Source: Vibrio tubiashii (GTDB lineage Bacteria; Pseudomonadota; Gammaproteobacteria; Enterobacterales; Vibrionaceae). From it: 64,000 bases of DNA. A program made the translations under genes and the position numbers. The notes under the pieces were generated by a model, which saw nothing but the letters and a program-made list of their open reading frames with translations, searched no databases and was not told the origin of the DNA. The stretch covers positions 1,364,001 through 1,428,000 of the forward strand of contig NZ_CP117030.1 in assembly GCF_028551255.1 (NCBI RefSeq), read 5' to 3'. Position 1 is the stretch's first letter. The number at the start of each line of letters is the position of its first letter. Shown piece by piece: positions 15,528 through 24,321 of the stretch.

Positions 15528-17678
15528 TTAGAAGTCGTATTTAACGTTCAACTCTAAACTTTGCTCTGCGCCAAACCAACAGTTCGTCTTATCGAAACAG
15601 GAGTAGTACTCTTTATCAAATACGTTATTCACAACTAGGTTTGCTTGTGCGCCAGAAAGAGCCTCGCTCATGTTGCCAAGTTCATAGCCCAATGACAGAT
15701 CAACCACGGTGTAAGATGGCACTTTACCTTGCGTGTTTGATGCATCCATCTGCATTTCACCCATGTAGCGAGCACCACCACCAAATCTCATTCCAGACAA
15801 TACGCCTGAATAGACGTAGTAGTTCGTCCACAGAGTCGCACTGTGCTCAGGAACATAAATCGGCGTTGTTCCGACTAAGCTCTGGTCAAGCGCCTCTTTC
15901 ACTTTCATATCTATGTAAGTGTATGACGCCTGAACATCCCAGTTTTCAGTTATGTCTGCACGTCCTTCTAGTTCTAAACCTTGCGAACGAACTTTACCAA
16001 CTTGGATTTTATCTCTATATGTTGGGTCGGCTGGATCGGCAACGATGCTGTCATTCTTCGTAATATTGAAGTAAGAAGCAGTGAGGCTTTTCGACATGTC
16101 TGGTGACATGTACTTAATACCCACTTCAAACTGTTCGCCCGTTTGCGGTTTAAATGAATTGCCTTTGGAATCTGTGCCTGCAGCCGGCTCAAAGCTAGTC
16201 GCAAAGCTTGCAAACGGTGATACGCCGTTAGCTAACTCATACAGGGCACCAACTCGGTAAGAGAACTGATTGTGGTCAGATTGATCTTTACCGTCATAAG
16301 CTGGAAGGCTACTAACCTTATTGTCACTTGACTTAAACAAGTCATAGCGCCCCCCAGCAAGCAGTACTAGATTGTCATAGCGCATCTGATCTTGGAAGTA
16401 GAAACCCATCTGCGTATACGAGATATCATGGTTCTCTTTATATGTTTCACGAACTTGGCCACGATCAAGCAGATTGTTGTTCGGCTTGTACGCATTAAAT
16501 CCGTCAAAACTTGTATTTCCAGCATAGGTTTTATAGAGAGAATCCCCTGTCAAATCTTGGTAATCGAATCCAATCAATAAGTTATGTTCCCAGTCACCGA
16601 GGTTAACAAGCCCAGACAGTTGGTTATCAATCACATAGCTTTTTGAACTTTCTTTTGTGCTGTAGAGAGTTCGCTTTAGATTCCCTGTCGAGGCATTAAA
16701 ACCCGTTCCTACGTGATAAGTATTCTCTTGGTAAAGAGAGGCATCCATATAACGTGCATTCTGTAAGAATGACCATCCATTGCTAAACTCATGGTTAATT
16801 TTGTAGCCAAGCATAAACACGTCACGCTCAAACTTGCTCCAGTTCTCATCGCCCATTGACACTGATGGAGAGTGCATCTTTAACACTTCCAGTGGCATGG
16901 ATGAGTTAATACCCATGGCAGGATCTTTCTGGTAGTACATGTTGAAATTAATCAATGTACGATCAGTGACTTGCCAATCTAGTGATGGCGCAAAGACATA
17001 ACGCTCCTCTTCAGCGCCATCAACTTGGCTATCTTGCTTACGCGCTAGAGCAACCAATCGGTATGAAAAGTCGCTATCAGCAATCTGACCTGCTGAATCG
17101 ATAGAAGCTTCGACTAGATTACGCGATCCTGTCGCTATGCCTACTGAAGTGCGATCTTCCACTTGTGGATTTTTCGCAATGATGTTCACCATCCCACCTG
17201 GTGGCATTGAACCGTAAAGCACAGATGTCGGCCCTTTAAACACTTCGATTTGCTGAATGGCAATTGGATCAATCTGAGGCTGTAGGTTCCAACCAGGTAA
17301 ATAAGGTAATACCAGACCGTCGTAGTAACTCAGGTTGTTTGTATTGAAACCTCGGATAGAGAAGTTGTCATACATGGTGACTGCCGCACCTTTTTGTTCA
17401 GTGACCACACCCGGTGCGTAACGCAATGCTTGAGAGACCGATTTAACACCACGTTGTTCGAGCAACTCCCCTTCAATGACCGTTATACCTTGCGGGGTTT
17501 CTTCAGGCTCTAAAGCTGTTTTGGTTGCGGTATTACGATAAGCTTTGCCCATTACCGTAATGGTTTCGAGTTGGGTTGTGTCTTGATTTGTCTCGTCCGC
17601 TGCTAAAACTGGAAGTGAAAAGGCGGCTAGCAGCGCTAATGAAAGAGTTGAGCGCTTAAAATAGGTTGGAGTTGTCAT
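15528..17678 (-). CDS. TonB-dependent siderophore receptor
   Basis: An outer-membrane receptor that imports an iron-siderophore using TonB energy. 716 residues: a signal peptide (about 1-26), a TonB box-like ETITVMGKAYR, a plug domain (about 50-190) with LRYAPGVVTEQKGAAVTMYDNFSIRGF and IEVFKGPTSVLYGSMPPGGMVNIIAKNP, and a 22-strand barrel ending NVKYDF with terminal Phe. The FhuA/FcuA/ferrichrome-type siderophore subfamily fits best; the ligand is unknown. ATG 17678 has GAGGGA 6 nt upstream. A weak Fur-like site lies upstream and an AraC regulator gene precedes it on the same strand. Confidence 0.93.
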   Translation of the reverse strand: MTTPTYFKRSTLSLALLAAFSLPVLAADETNQDTTQLETITVMGKAYRNTATKTALEPEETPQGITVIEGELLEQRGVKSVSQALRYAPGVVTEQKGAAVTMYDNFSIRGFNTNNLSYYDGLVLPYLPGWNLQPQIDPIAIQQIEVFKGPTSVLYGSMPPGGMVNIIAKNPQVEDRTSVGIATGSRNLVEASIDSAGQIADSDFSYRLVALARKQDSQVDGAEEERYVFAPSLDWQVTDRTLINFNMYYQKDPAMGINSSMPLEVLKMHSPSVSMGDENWSKFERDVFMLGYKINHEFSNGWSFLQNARYMDASLYQENTYHVGTGFNASTGNLKRTLYSTKESSKSYVIDNQLSGLVNLGDWEHNLLIGFDYQDLTGDSLYKTYAGNTSFDGFNAYKPNNNLLDRGQVRETYKENHDISYTQMGFYFQDQMRYDNLVLLAGGRYDLFKSSDNKVSSLPAYDGKDQSDHNQFSYRVGALYELANGVSPFASFATSFEPAAGTDSKGNSFKPQTGEQFEVGIKYMSPDMSKSLTASYFNITKNDSIVADPADPTYRDKIQVGKVRSQGLELEGRADITENWDVQASYTYIDMKVKEALDQSLVGTTPIYVPEHSATLWTNYYVYSGVLSGMRFGGGARYMGEMQMDASNTQGKVPSYTVVDLSLGYELGNMSEALSGAQANLVVNNVFDKEYYSCFDKTNCWFGAEQSLELNVKYDF

Positions 17679-17709
17679 GATTCCCTCAAATACCAATGCT
17701 TTTCTAATT

Positions 17710-17728
17710 AAGAATAAATATCATTTGC
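17710..17728. promoter_or_regulatory. Weak candidate Fur box upstream of the siderophore receptor
   Basis: The 19-bp segment centred on ATATCATTTGC matches the GATAATGATAATCATTATC consensus at about 12 of 19 positions and lies about 35 bp before the receptor ATG. Iron control of such receptors is established; this particular site is inference. Confidence 0.3.
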
Positions 17729-17817
17729 ATTGTACAAATCTAATAAGAAGAAAGTTAACAATTTGGTGCATCTTACTCAGATTTACTCATTTAACTATCC
17801 AAGATAAGCAGACTAGC

Positions 17818-18741
17818 CTAAAGAGAATCAGCAATAGGAACCCAATACTCCATTTCTGCCTCGTCAGATAAATGGTCATATTGCGCAGGGTAACATTCCA
17901 GTTCAAAGCCATCGACGCCCCTGTAACCAGAGTTGGGCAACCAATGAATAACAAACCACTCTAAGGTTTTAGGCAGGTTAGCCACAGGCCCCTTATGTTT
18001 AATAACGGCATAGGTTTGGCTAGGGACAGAGAGGGTATCAAGTTGGTCTGATATCAATGAAGGTAACTGAGGATAAAGCGGCATTTCACCCAGTTCAACG
18101 CCTGCCCAGTAGTGGATATTACTGCCATCAAAGTGGCTATGGGTCACATCAATCACTCCCATAGCAGGTAAACGCTCTGAGGTGCTGCTAGCGACGGTCT
18201 CTTCTAACTTGCGCCAAAGCTGTGGGACTTTTTGTTGAAAGTCAGGGGTAATCGAAAACAAGCCATGAATTTCATCATGAATACCTTTGAGTAAAAAGCC
18301 ACTCTTAGACTCAACTCTTACCTCAACAAAGCTCGCGACTAGCGCACAGTTTCTCTCGGCTGGGTTTTCTATCGGCTTACGTAGTCCTGTTCTGAGTCCT
18401 AACTTACGATAGGCCCTTGGACTCATACCGAATTTCTGTTTAAACGAGCGGCTAAAACTGATCTCTGAACTAAAACCAAGCGATAAACTAATATCAATCA
18501 CACGCTCTGAGGTATCTAATAATTGCTCTGCAGCGCTACTCAACTTTAACTCTCGCACATAGCTAGCAACAGAAAGCCCTGTTTCAGCTTGAAAAACGCG
18601 TTGCAGCTGCCAGCGAGACCAACAGCTTTGTTGAGCAAGCTCATCCAAACCTAGCGGCAAGTGTAAGTGAGAATGGATGTAAGACAGCAGTTTACTGACT
18701 CGATTGAACCCATTTGAAAATCGCTCGATACTATTATCCAT
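17818..18741 (-). CDS. AraC-family regulator with GyrI-like effector domain
   Basis: 307 residues. It has N-terminal AraC/XylS helix-turn-helix units (about 10-115: LGLDELAQQSCWSRWQLQRVFQAETG and VIDISLSLGFSSEISFSRSFKQKFGMSPRAY), then a C-terminal GyrI-like/Rob-type small-molecule domain (VEVRVESKSGFLLKGIHDEIHG ... WFVIHWLPNSGYRGVDGFELECYP). DNA binding at the N-terminus is the Rob/MarA arrangement. I start at ATG 18741 with AAGGGGTGGGA upstream; a GTG at 18774 is less likely. It sits just upstream of the siderophore receptor and has a Fur-like box in its promoter, so it may tie receptor expression to iron or to a ligand. Confidence 0.88.
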   Translation of the reverse strand: MDNSIERFSNGFNRVSKLLSYIHSHLHLPLGLDELAQQSCWSRWQLQRVFQAETGLSVASYVRELKLSSAAEQLLDTSERVIDISLSLGFSSEISFSRSFKQKFGMSPRAYRKLGLRTGLRKPIENPAERNCALVASFVEVRVESKSGFLLKGIHDEIHGLFSITPDFQQKVPQLWRKLEETVASSTSERLPAMGVIDVTHSHFDGSNIHYWAGVELGEMPLYPQLPSLISDQLDTLSVPSQTYAVIKHKGPVANLPKTLEWFVIHWLPNSGYRGVDGFELECYPAQYDHLSDEAEMEYWVPIADSL

Positions 18742-18795
18742 TGGATTCCCACCCCTTGCCTCTAGAAGAATCACGGATAGTATCAGAAATGTAAA

Positions 18796-18810
18796 TGAGA
18801 ATTAATATCC
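18796..18810 (+). promoter_or_regulatory. Candidate Fur box upstream of the AraC regulator
   Basis: TGAGAATTAATATCC matches the 7-1-7 Fur consensus at 11 of 14 positions, 55 bp upstream of the regulator start. Confidence 0.4.
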
Positions 18811-18835
18811 TCGAAGTATCATAACCCTATACAAC

Positions 18836-18864
18836 AGCGCCTCGGCTGTAATGACCAAGGCGCT
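18836..18864. terminator. Hairpin downstream of the alkylsulfatase gene
   Basis: AGCGCCTCGG pairs with CCAAGGCGCT (one G-U) around a 9-nt loop. The T-tract is on the plus-strand side (CGCTTTTG), so it is a weaker terminator for the leftward sulfatase gene. Confidence 0.5.
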
Positions 18865-18881
18865 TTTGTTGATGTTAATCG

Positions 18882-20900
18882 TTACTTATTCGGCATTGGC
18901 AAAATTTCAAACATACCGTCAAAGTCATCCAAGCTGCTGGTTAGCTTTTCAACTAAAACAGTATCTCCTTTAAGCTTCGCTTTACCCGATTGAGTAAGCT
19001 CTTTTAGAGTTACCTTTCCAAGCACCATATCCGTCATATCTGTTTTGCTGATGTCTAGCATTACGTCCGTTTCTGGCAAGGTTTCAACTTGGATATTTGC
19101 CATGTTCGAGTTTGACACTTCGCCAAAATAGTATTCATTCAAATCAGGATGATGAATACCAAAGTTGAAGTCCAACTCAGCTTGTTCAGCTTTCTCTGCA
19201 TTGAGCCTTACAGCAAGGAAATCTAGGAACATACCTGTTGGTGTATTAGCAATTACGTCAGGTGAAGCCAGTTTGATAGAAGGCTTGATTTCCCCTGTTC
19301 TCAGCTCTACCGCACCTTGCAAGTACGAGTTGCGCCACGCCATGGTTTCAGACTGGTAGCCTTGCTGTTCAAAACTGTCTGCCAGAGCAAAACGATACTC
19401 GATATTGCTTGGGTCACATTGGACTAAATCATTAAATAGCTGAGAGGCTTGCTGATATTGCCCTTGTTGGAAATGTTTCTGTCCTGCACTAAACAGGACA
19501 TCCGCCCCCGCCGCTTCAACATAAACGCAAGATTTTTCTGTCGTTTGTAGTGGGTTGGTATTTACTGGGTTCATATCATGATAGCCAAGGTAAAGATTGA
19601 CCACTGCACGCGCATTATGACTGTATGAACCGTGATAGCCGTTGGTATGCCAAGTATCAATTTGCGACTGCGGAATAATCTTTTCAATTTCACGACCTAC
19701 ATCGTTAATCGTCACACCATGGTTTGCTAAGCGCATGGCTTGGTTATGGATGAAACCGTAGTTGTCACGCTGTAGCGTCATGTAGTCTGAAATTTCGTTG
19801 TTCTCAGTCTCTGGGTCATTCCACACAGGTGCAGAGTGAGCGGCATGAATATTATCGACCAAGCCACTATCGACATAACGCAGCTTGAGTTCAGTGAGAT
19901 ATTTTGTCCAAATTAGCGCATCACGCACTTTAGCTCCGCGGAAGGTATAGATATTGTGCATCCCATCGTAAGTAAGCTCTGCAGTATTTAGTGAACGATA
20001 CTCCGGAACATAGAGTACAATTTCGGCTGGCGCTTCCGCACCCGGCATGTTTATCGCGTGGAAGTCTAGACCATCAATGGTGATGACCTTTTCTCGCTCT
20101 TCTATTTCTACTGTCGGTGCAACCAAAGTGACTTCGCCACGTGAGGTGCCTAAACCTAACGCGTTGTCAACTATGCCCTGAGTATTGTTATCCAAGGTTG
20201 TGCCATATTGGTAGTTAGCGCGACGGCTCATGGCAGTACCCGCTATCACATTTTCATCAGCTAACTCTTTGATGAAGTCGTTAGGCGCATAGATTGGCGC
20301 ATCTTTCACAAAATCGCCCGACTCAATAATGCCTCGTGAACCGCCAAAATGGTCCGCGTGCATGTGTGAGTAAATCATACCGGTAATCCTATGCTCTCCA
20401 TTTATCTTCGGCAGATGCATTTTGGCAAATTCCCAAGAGGCCGCAGCAGCTTGCTTGGATAACAGAGGATCATGAATCACGTAACCATTGTCAGTACGAT
20501 AGATCGTCATGTTAGAGAGATCGGCACCGCGAATTTGGTACACGCCATCAGTCACTTGATACAAGCCGCCCGCGGCGTAATTGAGCATACCTTGACGCCA
20601 TATCGAAGGATTCACCGAAGCAGGCAACTGATCAACACTCATATCAGACATATACTCAAAACGATTCTTTAATTCACCCGCTTCGTGGGTGCCAAATTCT
20701 GCAATCAGGCCCTTTTGAGTACGTTCAAATGCGGTCACGTCTTGCCAAGGTAACTGCTTTGCTAATGCTTCATTAGCTTGCTTTGTGTGCTCTGAAGCAG
20801 GCTTTCCTTGATACGTATCTAAGCTGGCGTAATCCGCGGCCGCTGAAAATGAAACGATAAGCGCTAGTGAAATAGCAGATGGTGCAAAACGGGTAGTCAT
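18882..20900 (-). CDS. Secreted alkyl/aryl sulfatase, SdsA1-like metallo-beta-lactamase-fold hydrolase
   Basis: 672 residues: a signal peptide (cleavage near SFSAAA), a metallo-beta-lactamase domain with the zinc motif SHMHADHFGG (about residue 180), further family segments (LTYDGMHNIYTFRGAKVRDALIW, HAAHSAPVW), an alkylsulfatase dimerisation domain (NGYHGSYSHNARAVVNLYLGYHDMNP ... FSAGQKHFQQGQYQQASQLFNDLV), and a C-terminal SCP2-like substrate-binding domain. SdsA1-type enzymes hydrolyse primary alkyl sulfates such as SDS, releasing sulfate and an alcohol. It is divergent from a LysR gene, which probably controls it. Length matches the family. Confidence 0.92.
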   Translation of the reverse strand: MTTRFAPSAISLALIVSFSAAADYASLDTYQGKPASEHTKQANEALAKQLPWQDVTAFERTQKGLIAEFGTHEAGELKNRFEYMSDMSVDQLPASVNPSIWRQGMLNYAAGGLYQVTDGVYQIRGADLSNMTIYRTDNGYVIHDPLLSKQAAAASWEFAKMHLPKINGEHRITGMIYSHMHADHFGGSRGIIESGDFVKDAPIYAPNDFIKELADENVIAGTAMSRRANYQYGTTLDNNTQGIVDNALGLGTSRGEVTLVAPTVEIEEREKVITIDGLDFHAINMPGAEAPAEIVLYVPEYRSLNTAELTYDGMHNIYTFRGAKVRDALIWTKYLTELKLRYVDSGLVDNIHAAHSAPVWNDPETENNEISDYMTLQRDNYGFIHNQAMRLANHGVTINDVGREIEKIIPQSQIDTWHTNGYHGSYSHNARAVVNLYLGYHDMNPVNTNPLQTTEKSCVYVEAAGADVLFSAGQKHFQQGQYQQASQLFNDLVQCDPSNIEYRFALADSFEQQGYQSETMAWRNSYLQGAVELRTGEIKPSIKLASPDVIANTPTGMFLDFLAVRLNAEKAEQAELDFNFGIHHPDLNEYYFGEVSNSNMANIQVETLPETDVMLDISKTDMTDMVLGKVTLKELTQSGKAKLKGDTVLVEKLTSSLDDFDGMFEILPMPNK

Positions 20901-20952
20901 AGTGAGCCTCGTTAGGTCTTATTGTGGGTACGTGGCTACTTTATTCGGTTGA

Positions 20953-21005
20953 CACATCACAATATATACATCAATGTTTATTTAAAACATCACAATTCAC
21001 GATGT
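20953..21005. promoter_or_regulatory. Candidate LysR-regulator binding region between the sulfatase and LysR genes
   Basis: ACATCACAAT occurs twice, at 20953-20962 and 20987-20996. The second copy begins ACATC-N9-GATGT, which contains an ATC-N9-GAT (T-N11-A) LysR-type box, ending just before the LysR gene ribosome site. Confidence 0.4.
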
Positions 21006-21020
21006 ATTGGAGCACCTTAG

Positions 21021-21920
21021 ATGCAAGAAAGCAGTATCGATCTGAATTTGTTGAAAGTGTTTATCTCTGTCTACGAGCATCGCTCAATTACCATCGCGGC
21101 AGAGGTGATGGGCTTGACTCAACCCGGTGTGAGCGGCGTGCTTAAGCGTTTGCAACAACAATTAGGCGTTCAGCTTTTTATACGTTCAGGTCGAGGTATC
21201 GCACCAACCCATCAAGCCCATGAACTCGCCCGCCAGATAGAGCCTGCACTGAATCAGATTACTAACGCAATAGAAGGGATGGAGTCATTCAGCACTGATA
21301 ATTCGCGTCGCTTTGTCGTTTATACATCCGAGCCCATGATGTTAATGCTGCTGCCAAAAATCGAAGAAGACCCAACACTGGGTAAAGTGCAAATTGAACT
21401 TCACCCAACGCAATCGAATGAAGAGAAACTACTTCACAACCTAAGTCAGCAAAAGGCAGATTTGGCCATTGATTTTGCCAACTATTCGGCGCCCTCCTTT
21501 TTTTCCGAATATTTTTATACCGATGAACTGTGTGTGATTGCTCGCAAGGAGCATCCTCGAATAAAAGGGGGAGTGAGTTTAGAGCAGTTTTATAGCGAAA
21601 AGCATGTGACGCTAAAGCTGAGGCGAGAAGATGCCTACCTGGCCGATTACTTTACTGAAGAAGTAATCGCAGAGCGAAATGTCGCAGCTGAGTGTGACTC
21701 ACTCGTGTCACAGATGACCATGATTTCCAACAGCAACTGCCTAGCCGCAATGGTAAGAAGCATTGCGGATCAATTTGCCGACAAATTAGATTTGCAGGTG
21801 CTTGATGCTCCATTTACTAACCTTCCGGTTAAATACCGAATGATGACGCATAACCGGATGAAGCATAGCCCCGCCAATCAATGGTTAAGAGAGAAACTTA
21901 AGTCGTACTTTGAAAGCTGA
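21021..21920 (+). CDS. LysR-family regulator, probably of the alkylsulfatase
   Basis: 299 residues with an N-terminal winged helix-turn-helix (about 5-65: LNLLKVFISVYEHRSITIAAEVMGLTQPGVSGVLKRLQQQLGVQLFIRSGRGIAPTHQA) and a C-terminal periplasmic-binding-like effector domain. The ATG has GGAG 8-9 nt upstream. It is divergent from the sdsA-like gene across 120 bp, the usual layout for a LysR regulator and its target; in Pseudomonas a LysR protein controls sdsA. A strong terminator follows. Confidence 0.9.
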   Translation: MQESSIDLNLLKVFISVYEHRSITIAAEVMGLTQPGVSGVLKRLQQQLGVQLFIRSGRGIAPTHQAHELARQIEPALNQITNAIEGMESFSTDNSRRFVVYTSEPMMLMLLPKIEEDPTLGKVQIELHPTQSNEEKLLHNLSQQKADLAIDFANYSAPSFFSEYFYTDELCVIARKEHPRIKGGVSLEQFYSEKHVTLKLRREDAYLADYFTEEVIAERNVAAECDSLVSQMTMISNSNCLAAMVRSIADQFADKLDLQVLDAPFTNLPVKYRMMTHNRMKHSPANQWLREKLKSYFES

Positions 21921-21927
21921 AAATAGA

Positions 21928-21955
21928 AAGCCCCGATATTGATATATCGGGGCTT
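21928..21955 (+). terminator. Terminator after the LysR gene
   Basis: AAGCCCCGATAT / ATATCGGGGCTT, a 12-bp perfect stem with a TGAT loop, followed by GTTTTTA. Confidence 0.9.
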
Positions 21956-21982
21956 GTTTTTATTAACTATGTAGGTAACAGA

Positions 21983-23107
21983 TTAGTGCGCTAGCTTTTC
22001 AATCACACGCATTAAAAGCTTGATACGTAGCTCGATGGACTCTAGTAACAAGTACTCTTGGTCACTGTGGAAGCCCGCACCGATTGGGCCAAGACCATCT
22101 AGTGTTGGCACACCTAAAATCGCCGTGTTGTTCGCATCAGAACCACCACCGACTTCCTTCCAGTTGATATCAATCGATAGCTCATGCGCAGATTGTTCAA
22201 CCAAAGCCATCAAAGATTCCGTTGCTGCGCTTGGTACCATGGAAGGTTTGTAGGCTTCACGCTCAAGCTCAATCTTCACACCATCAACAAATGGCGTAGT
22301 TGCCATTCCGTTGAGTCTTGTATCGACCTCATCGTATTCCGCGTTGTTCCAGAAACGGATATCAACAATCGCCTCAGCCTGCTCAGGTACAATGTTAGCG
22401 CCAGCGCCACCTGAAACAATCCCAACATTGAGTGTCGTGCCCGACTCAAAGTTAGTCATACCATTAATGGCTAAGATCCAGTTTGCCATTTCAGTGATAG
22501 CACTACGCCCCTTCTCTGGTTCATTCCCAGCGTGCGCAGCAACGCCATTAAAGCTCAGCTTGTAACGTGCCATCCCCTTACGAGCTTTGACTAAACCACC
22601 ATCAGCGCGAGCCGCTTCAGCAACCAGAACATTTTTTGCTTGCTTAGCGACGGATTGAATCCACTCGACAGAATCTAATGATCCTGTCTCTTCATCTGGG
22701 TTCATACAAATACAGATAGAAAGCTTATCTAACACCGCTTGGTCAAGGTTGCGCATTGCATAAACAATATTGAGTAAGCCAGACTTCATATCTGACACGC
22801 CCGGACCATAGGCTTTGTCTTGGTCAAGGGACATCGGCCTTAGTTCTGCTGTCCCTACCGGGAACACAGTATCCATGTGGCCTACTAGCATCACGTCAAT
22901 CTGCTCAGCTTGAGGCTTATTGCGAATCTCTAGACCAACGCCTGCTTTACCGCAATCAATACGCTCAACACTCCATCCCGATAGCGCTTGGAACTTAGCT
23001 TCAAACTGAGAAGCGATAAATTCAATGCCATCAAGTGTGTAAGTGCCACAGTCCACGTCGATTAAAGGACGCAGCTCTTCTAAATAGTCGTTTAAAGAGA
23101 AATTCAT
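21983..23107 (-). CDS. M20-family metallopeptidase (carboxypeptidase G2-like)
   Basis: 374 residues, cytosolic, no signal peptide. Metal and catalytic motifs are VGHMDTVFP (His-Met-Asp), GPGVSDMKSG, PDEETGS (general-base Glu) and GGGSDANNTA, with a terminal GFHSDQEYL histidine. The dimerisation insert contains GVAAHAGNEPEKGRSAI. Glutamate carboxypeptidase/CPG2-like enzymes remove a C-terminal amino acid from N-acyl or dipeptide substrates. GAGGTAAACA precedes the ATG. It is 9 bp downstream of yjiG, the same position held by a peptidase gene (iadA) in E. coli yjiHG-iadA, so it probably hydrolyses what YjiHG handles. Confidence 0.9.
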   Translation of the reverse strand: MNFSLNDYLEELRPLIDVDCGTYTLDGIEFIASQFEAKFQALSGWSVERIDCGKAGVGLEIRNKPQAEQIDVMLVGHMDTVFPVGTAELRPMSLDQDKAYGPGVSDMKSGLLNIVYAMRNLDQAVLDKLSICICMNPDEETGSLDSVEWIQSVAKQAKNVLVAEAARADGGLVKARKGMARYKLSFNGVAAHAGNEPEKGRSAITEMANWILAINGMTNFESGTTLNVGIVSGGAGANIVPEQAEAIVDIRFWNNAEYDEVDTRLNGMATTPFVDGVKIELEREAYKPSMVPSAATESLMALVEQSAHELSIDINWKEVGGGSDANNTAILGVPTLDGLGPIGAGFHSDQEYLLLESIELRIKLLMRVIEKLAH

Positions 23108-23116
23108 TGTTTACCT

Positions 23117-23584
23117 CTACACAAACAAGTTCATGACAAGCATTGCACCGAATGCGTTAAGTACTGAGATAGCGATCATCACAGGAATGTAGCGACCTTC
23201 AGTGCCGATAGGGCCCATGATGCGTCCCATGTATTGAACCTGAGAGCCCATCAGATAGATGGCAGGGGCAAGAATTGCAATGTGTGCGCCGTTAAGAATG
23301 CCTTGGTCAAACAGAGTGATAACCACACCTACCGCTCCCCCCATCGACATCCAAGCACCAATCAGTACTGCTGCAGCCTCTCCCGGTAGACCAAATACCG
23401 CCATAATTGGAGAGAAAATCGTACCCATCAAATCCAATGCACCAGTAATTTGTAGTGCTTTGATAATCACAAATGCCATCAATACATTAGGGACAGTCGA
23501 GGTTGTCGCAATTACCCAGCCTTTCTTAGCACCTTCAACGAAGATGTCGGTTACCATTGGCTTTTTCGCTTGTACTTCACTCAT
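23117..23584 (-). CDS. yjiG: YjiG-family nucleoside-recognition (Gate) membrane protein
   Basis: 155 residues, about four to five helices, with the Gate-domain pattern MGTIFSPIMAVFGLPGEAAAVLIGAWMSMGGAVGVVITLF. It is the second half of the YjiH/YjiG pair, which is thought to form a transporter-like complex, perhaps for peptides or amino acids; no function is proven. The ATG overlaps the yjiH stop by 4 bp. The M20 peptidase gene follows 9 bp later. Confidence 0.85.
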   Translation of the reverse strand: MSEVQAKKPMVTDIFVEGAKKGWVIATTSTVPNVLMAFVIIKALQITGALDLMGTIFSPIMAVFGLPGEAAAVLIGAWMSMGGAVGVVITLFDQGILNGAHIAILAPAIYLMGSQVQYMGRIMGPIGTEGRYIPVMIAISVLNAFGAMLVMNLFV

Positions 23585-24321
23585 TGAGCTGTCTCCTCTT
23601 TTAGATTTTGTGCATTATCTTTGTCTTGTTTGCCTTCTTTACCTTCCGTGATGTTGAGATAAATGCGGAATAGGTTCGCGCCGATAAACTTGAAGATGAA
23701 CATAATCGCTACGGCGAGACCGATAGACGAAGTCACTGCTAGAGAGCCATCAGCCATAGTTAAAGTGAAGAGTACCGCTCCCGATGAGAAGAAGTTAACG
23801 ATGGTTGCACCCGCAGTAAACTGGAACATGGTGAAGACGTCCGTTTCACGCTTGGTGAGTCGCCCTTCGTCTTTAAGCTGACGGGTCATCGCTGCACCCG
23901 CGTCAGTACTTTGTAGTGAAGCGATTAACGCAAGGCCGGAGCTGCCCGGGATGCCCATTAAAGGACGTAGTAGAGGAGATAGAAGTTTACGCGCCGCATC
24001 CAGTGCGCCGTAATGCTCAAGTACGTTGATCACACCAAGTGCGAACATAACCGTTGGGATTAGCGTTAGAGCAAAGATAAAGCCATCACGCGCGCCACTA
24101 CCGCCTTTACCGCGTAAAGAAGTGGTCGCGGCTTCAACGCCTTCGGCAGTCTCTTTGACATCATAAGCAACAGAACCAAACGAGCCGTTCAAGGTAGTAA
24201 AATCAAGCACCCCATACCATTCGTTAGACTTCATCAAGCCAGAGAAAAACACCACTGCGAAAGCCAAGGCAGCATAACAGCCCCATGTTACCTTTCGCTC
24301 TTTTTGAGTTGGATTAGACAT
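23581..24321 (-). CDS. yjiH: YjiH-family nucleoside-recognition (Gate) membrane protein
   Basis: 246 residues with membrane helices and the Gate-domain core DGFIFALTLIPTVMFALGVINVLEHYGALDAARKLLSPLLRPLMGIPGSSGLALIASLQSTDAGAAMTRQLKDEG. It is the first gene of yjiH-yjiG-M20 peptidase. Its ribosome site AGGTGA is the 3' arm of a 7-bp stem (CCTATGT/ACATAGG, 24328-24361), which might affect translation. Confidence 0.85.
   Translation of the reverse strand: MSNPTQKERKVTWGCYAALAFAVVFFSGLMKSNEWYGVLDFTTLNGSFGSVAYDVKETAEGVEAATTSLRGKGGSGARDGFIFALTLIPTVMFALGVINVLEHYGALDAARKLLSPLLRPLMGIPGSSGLALIASLQSTDAGAAMTRQLKDEGRLTKRETDVFTMFQFTAGATIVNFFSSGAVLFTLTMADGSLAVTSSIGLAVAIMFIFKFIGANLFRIYLNITEGKEGKQDKDNAQNLKEETAQ

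Noticed and set aside
15641..16063. A 140-codon open frame on the plus strand inside the siderophore receptor
   Set aside because: It is antisense to a strongly conserved receptor gene, has no ribosome site and has no protein-like pattern.
18836..18864. Hairpin as an sRNA terminator on the plus strand
   Set aside because: The T-tract is on the plus side, but no promoter or transcript-like unit is seen upstream; kept only as a weak terminator of the sulfatase gene.
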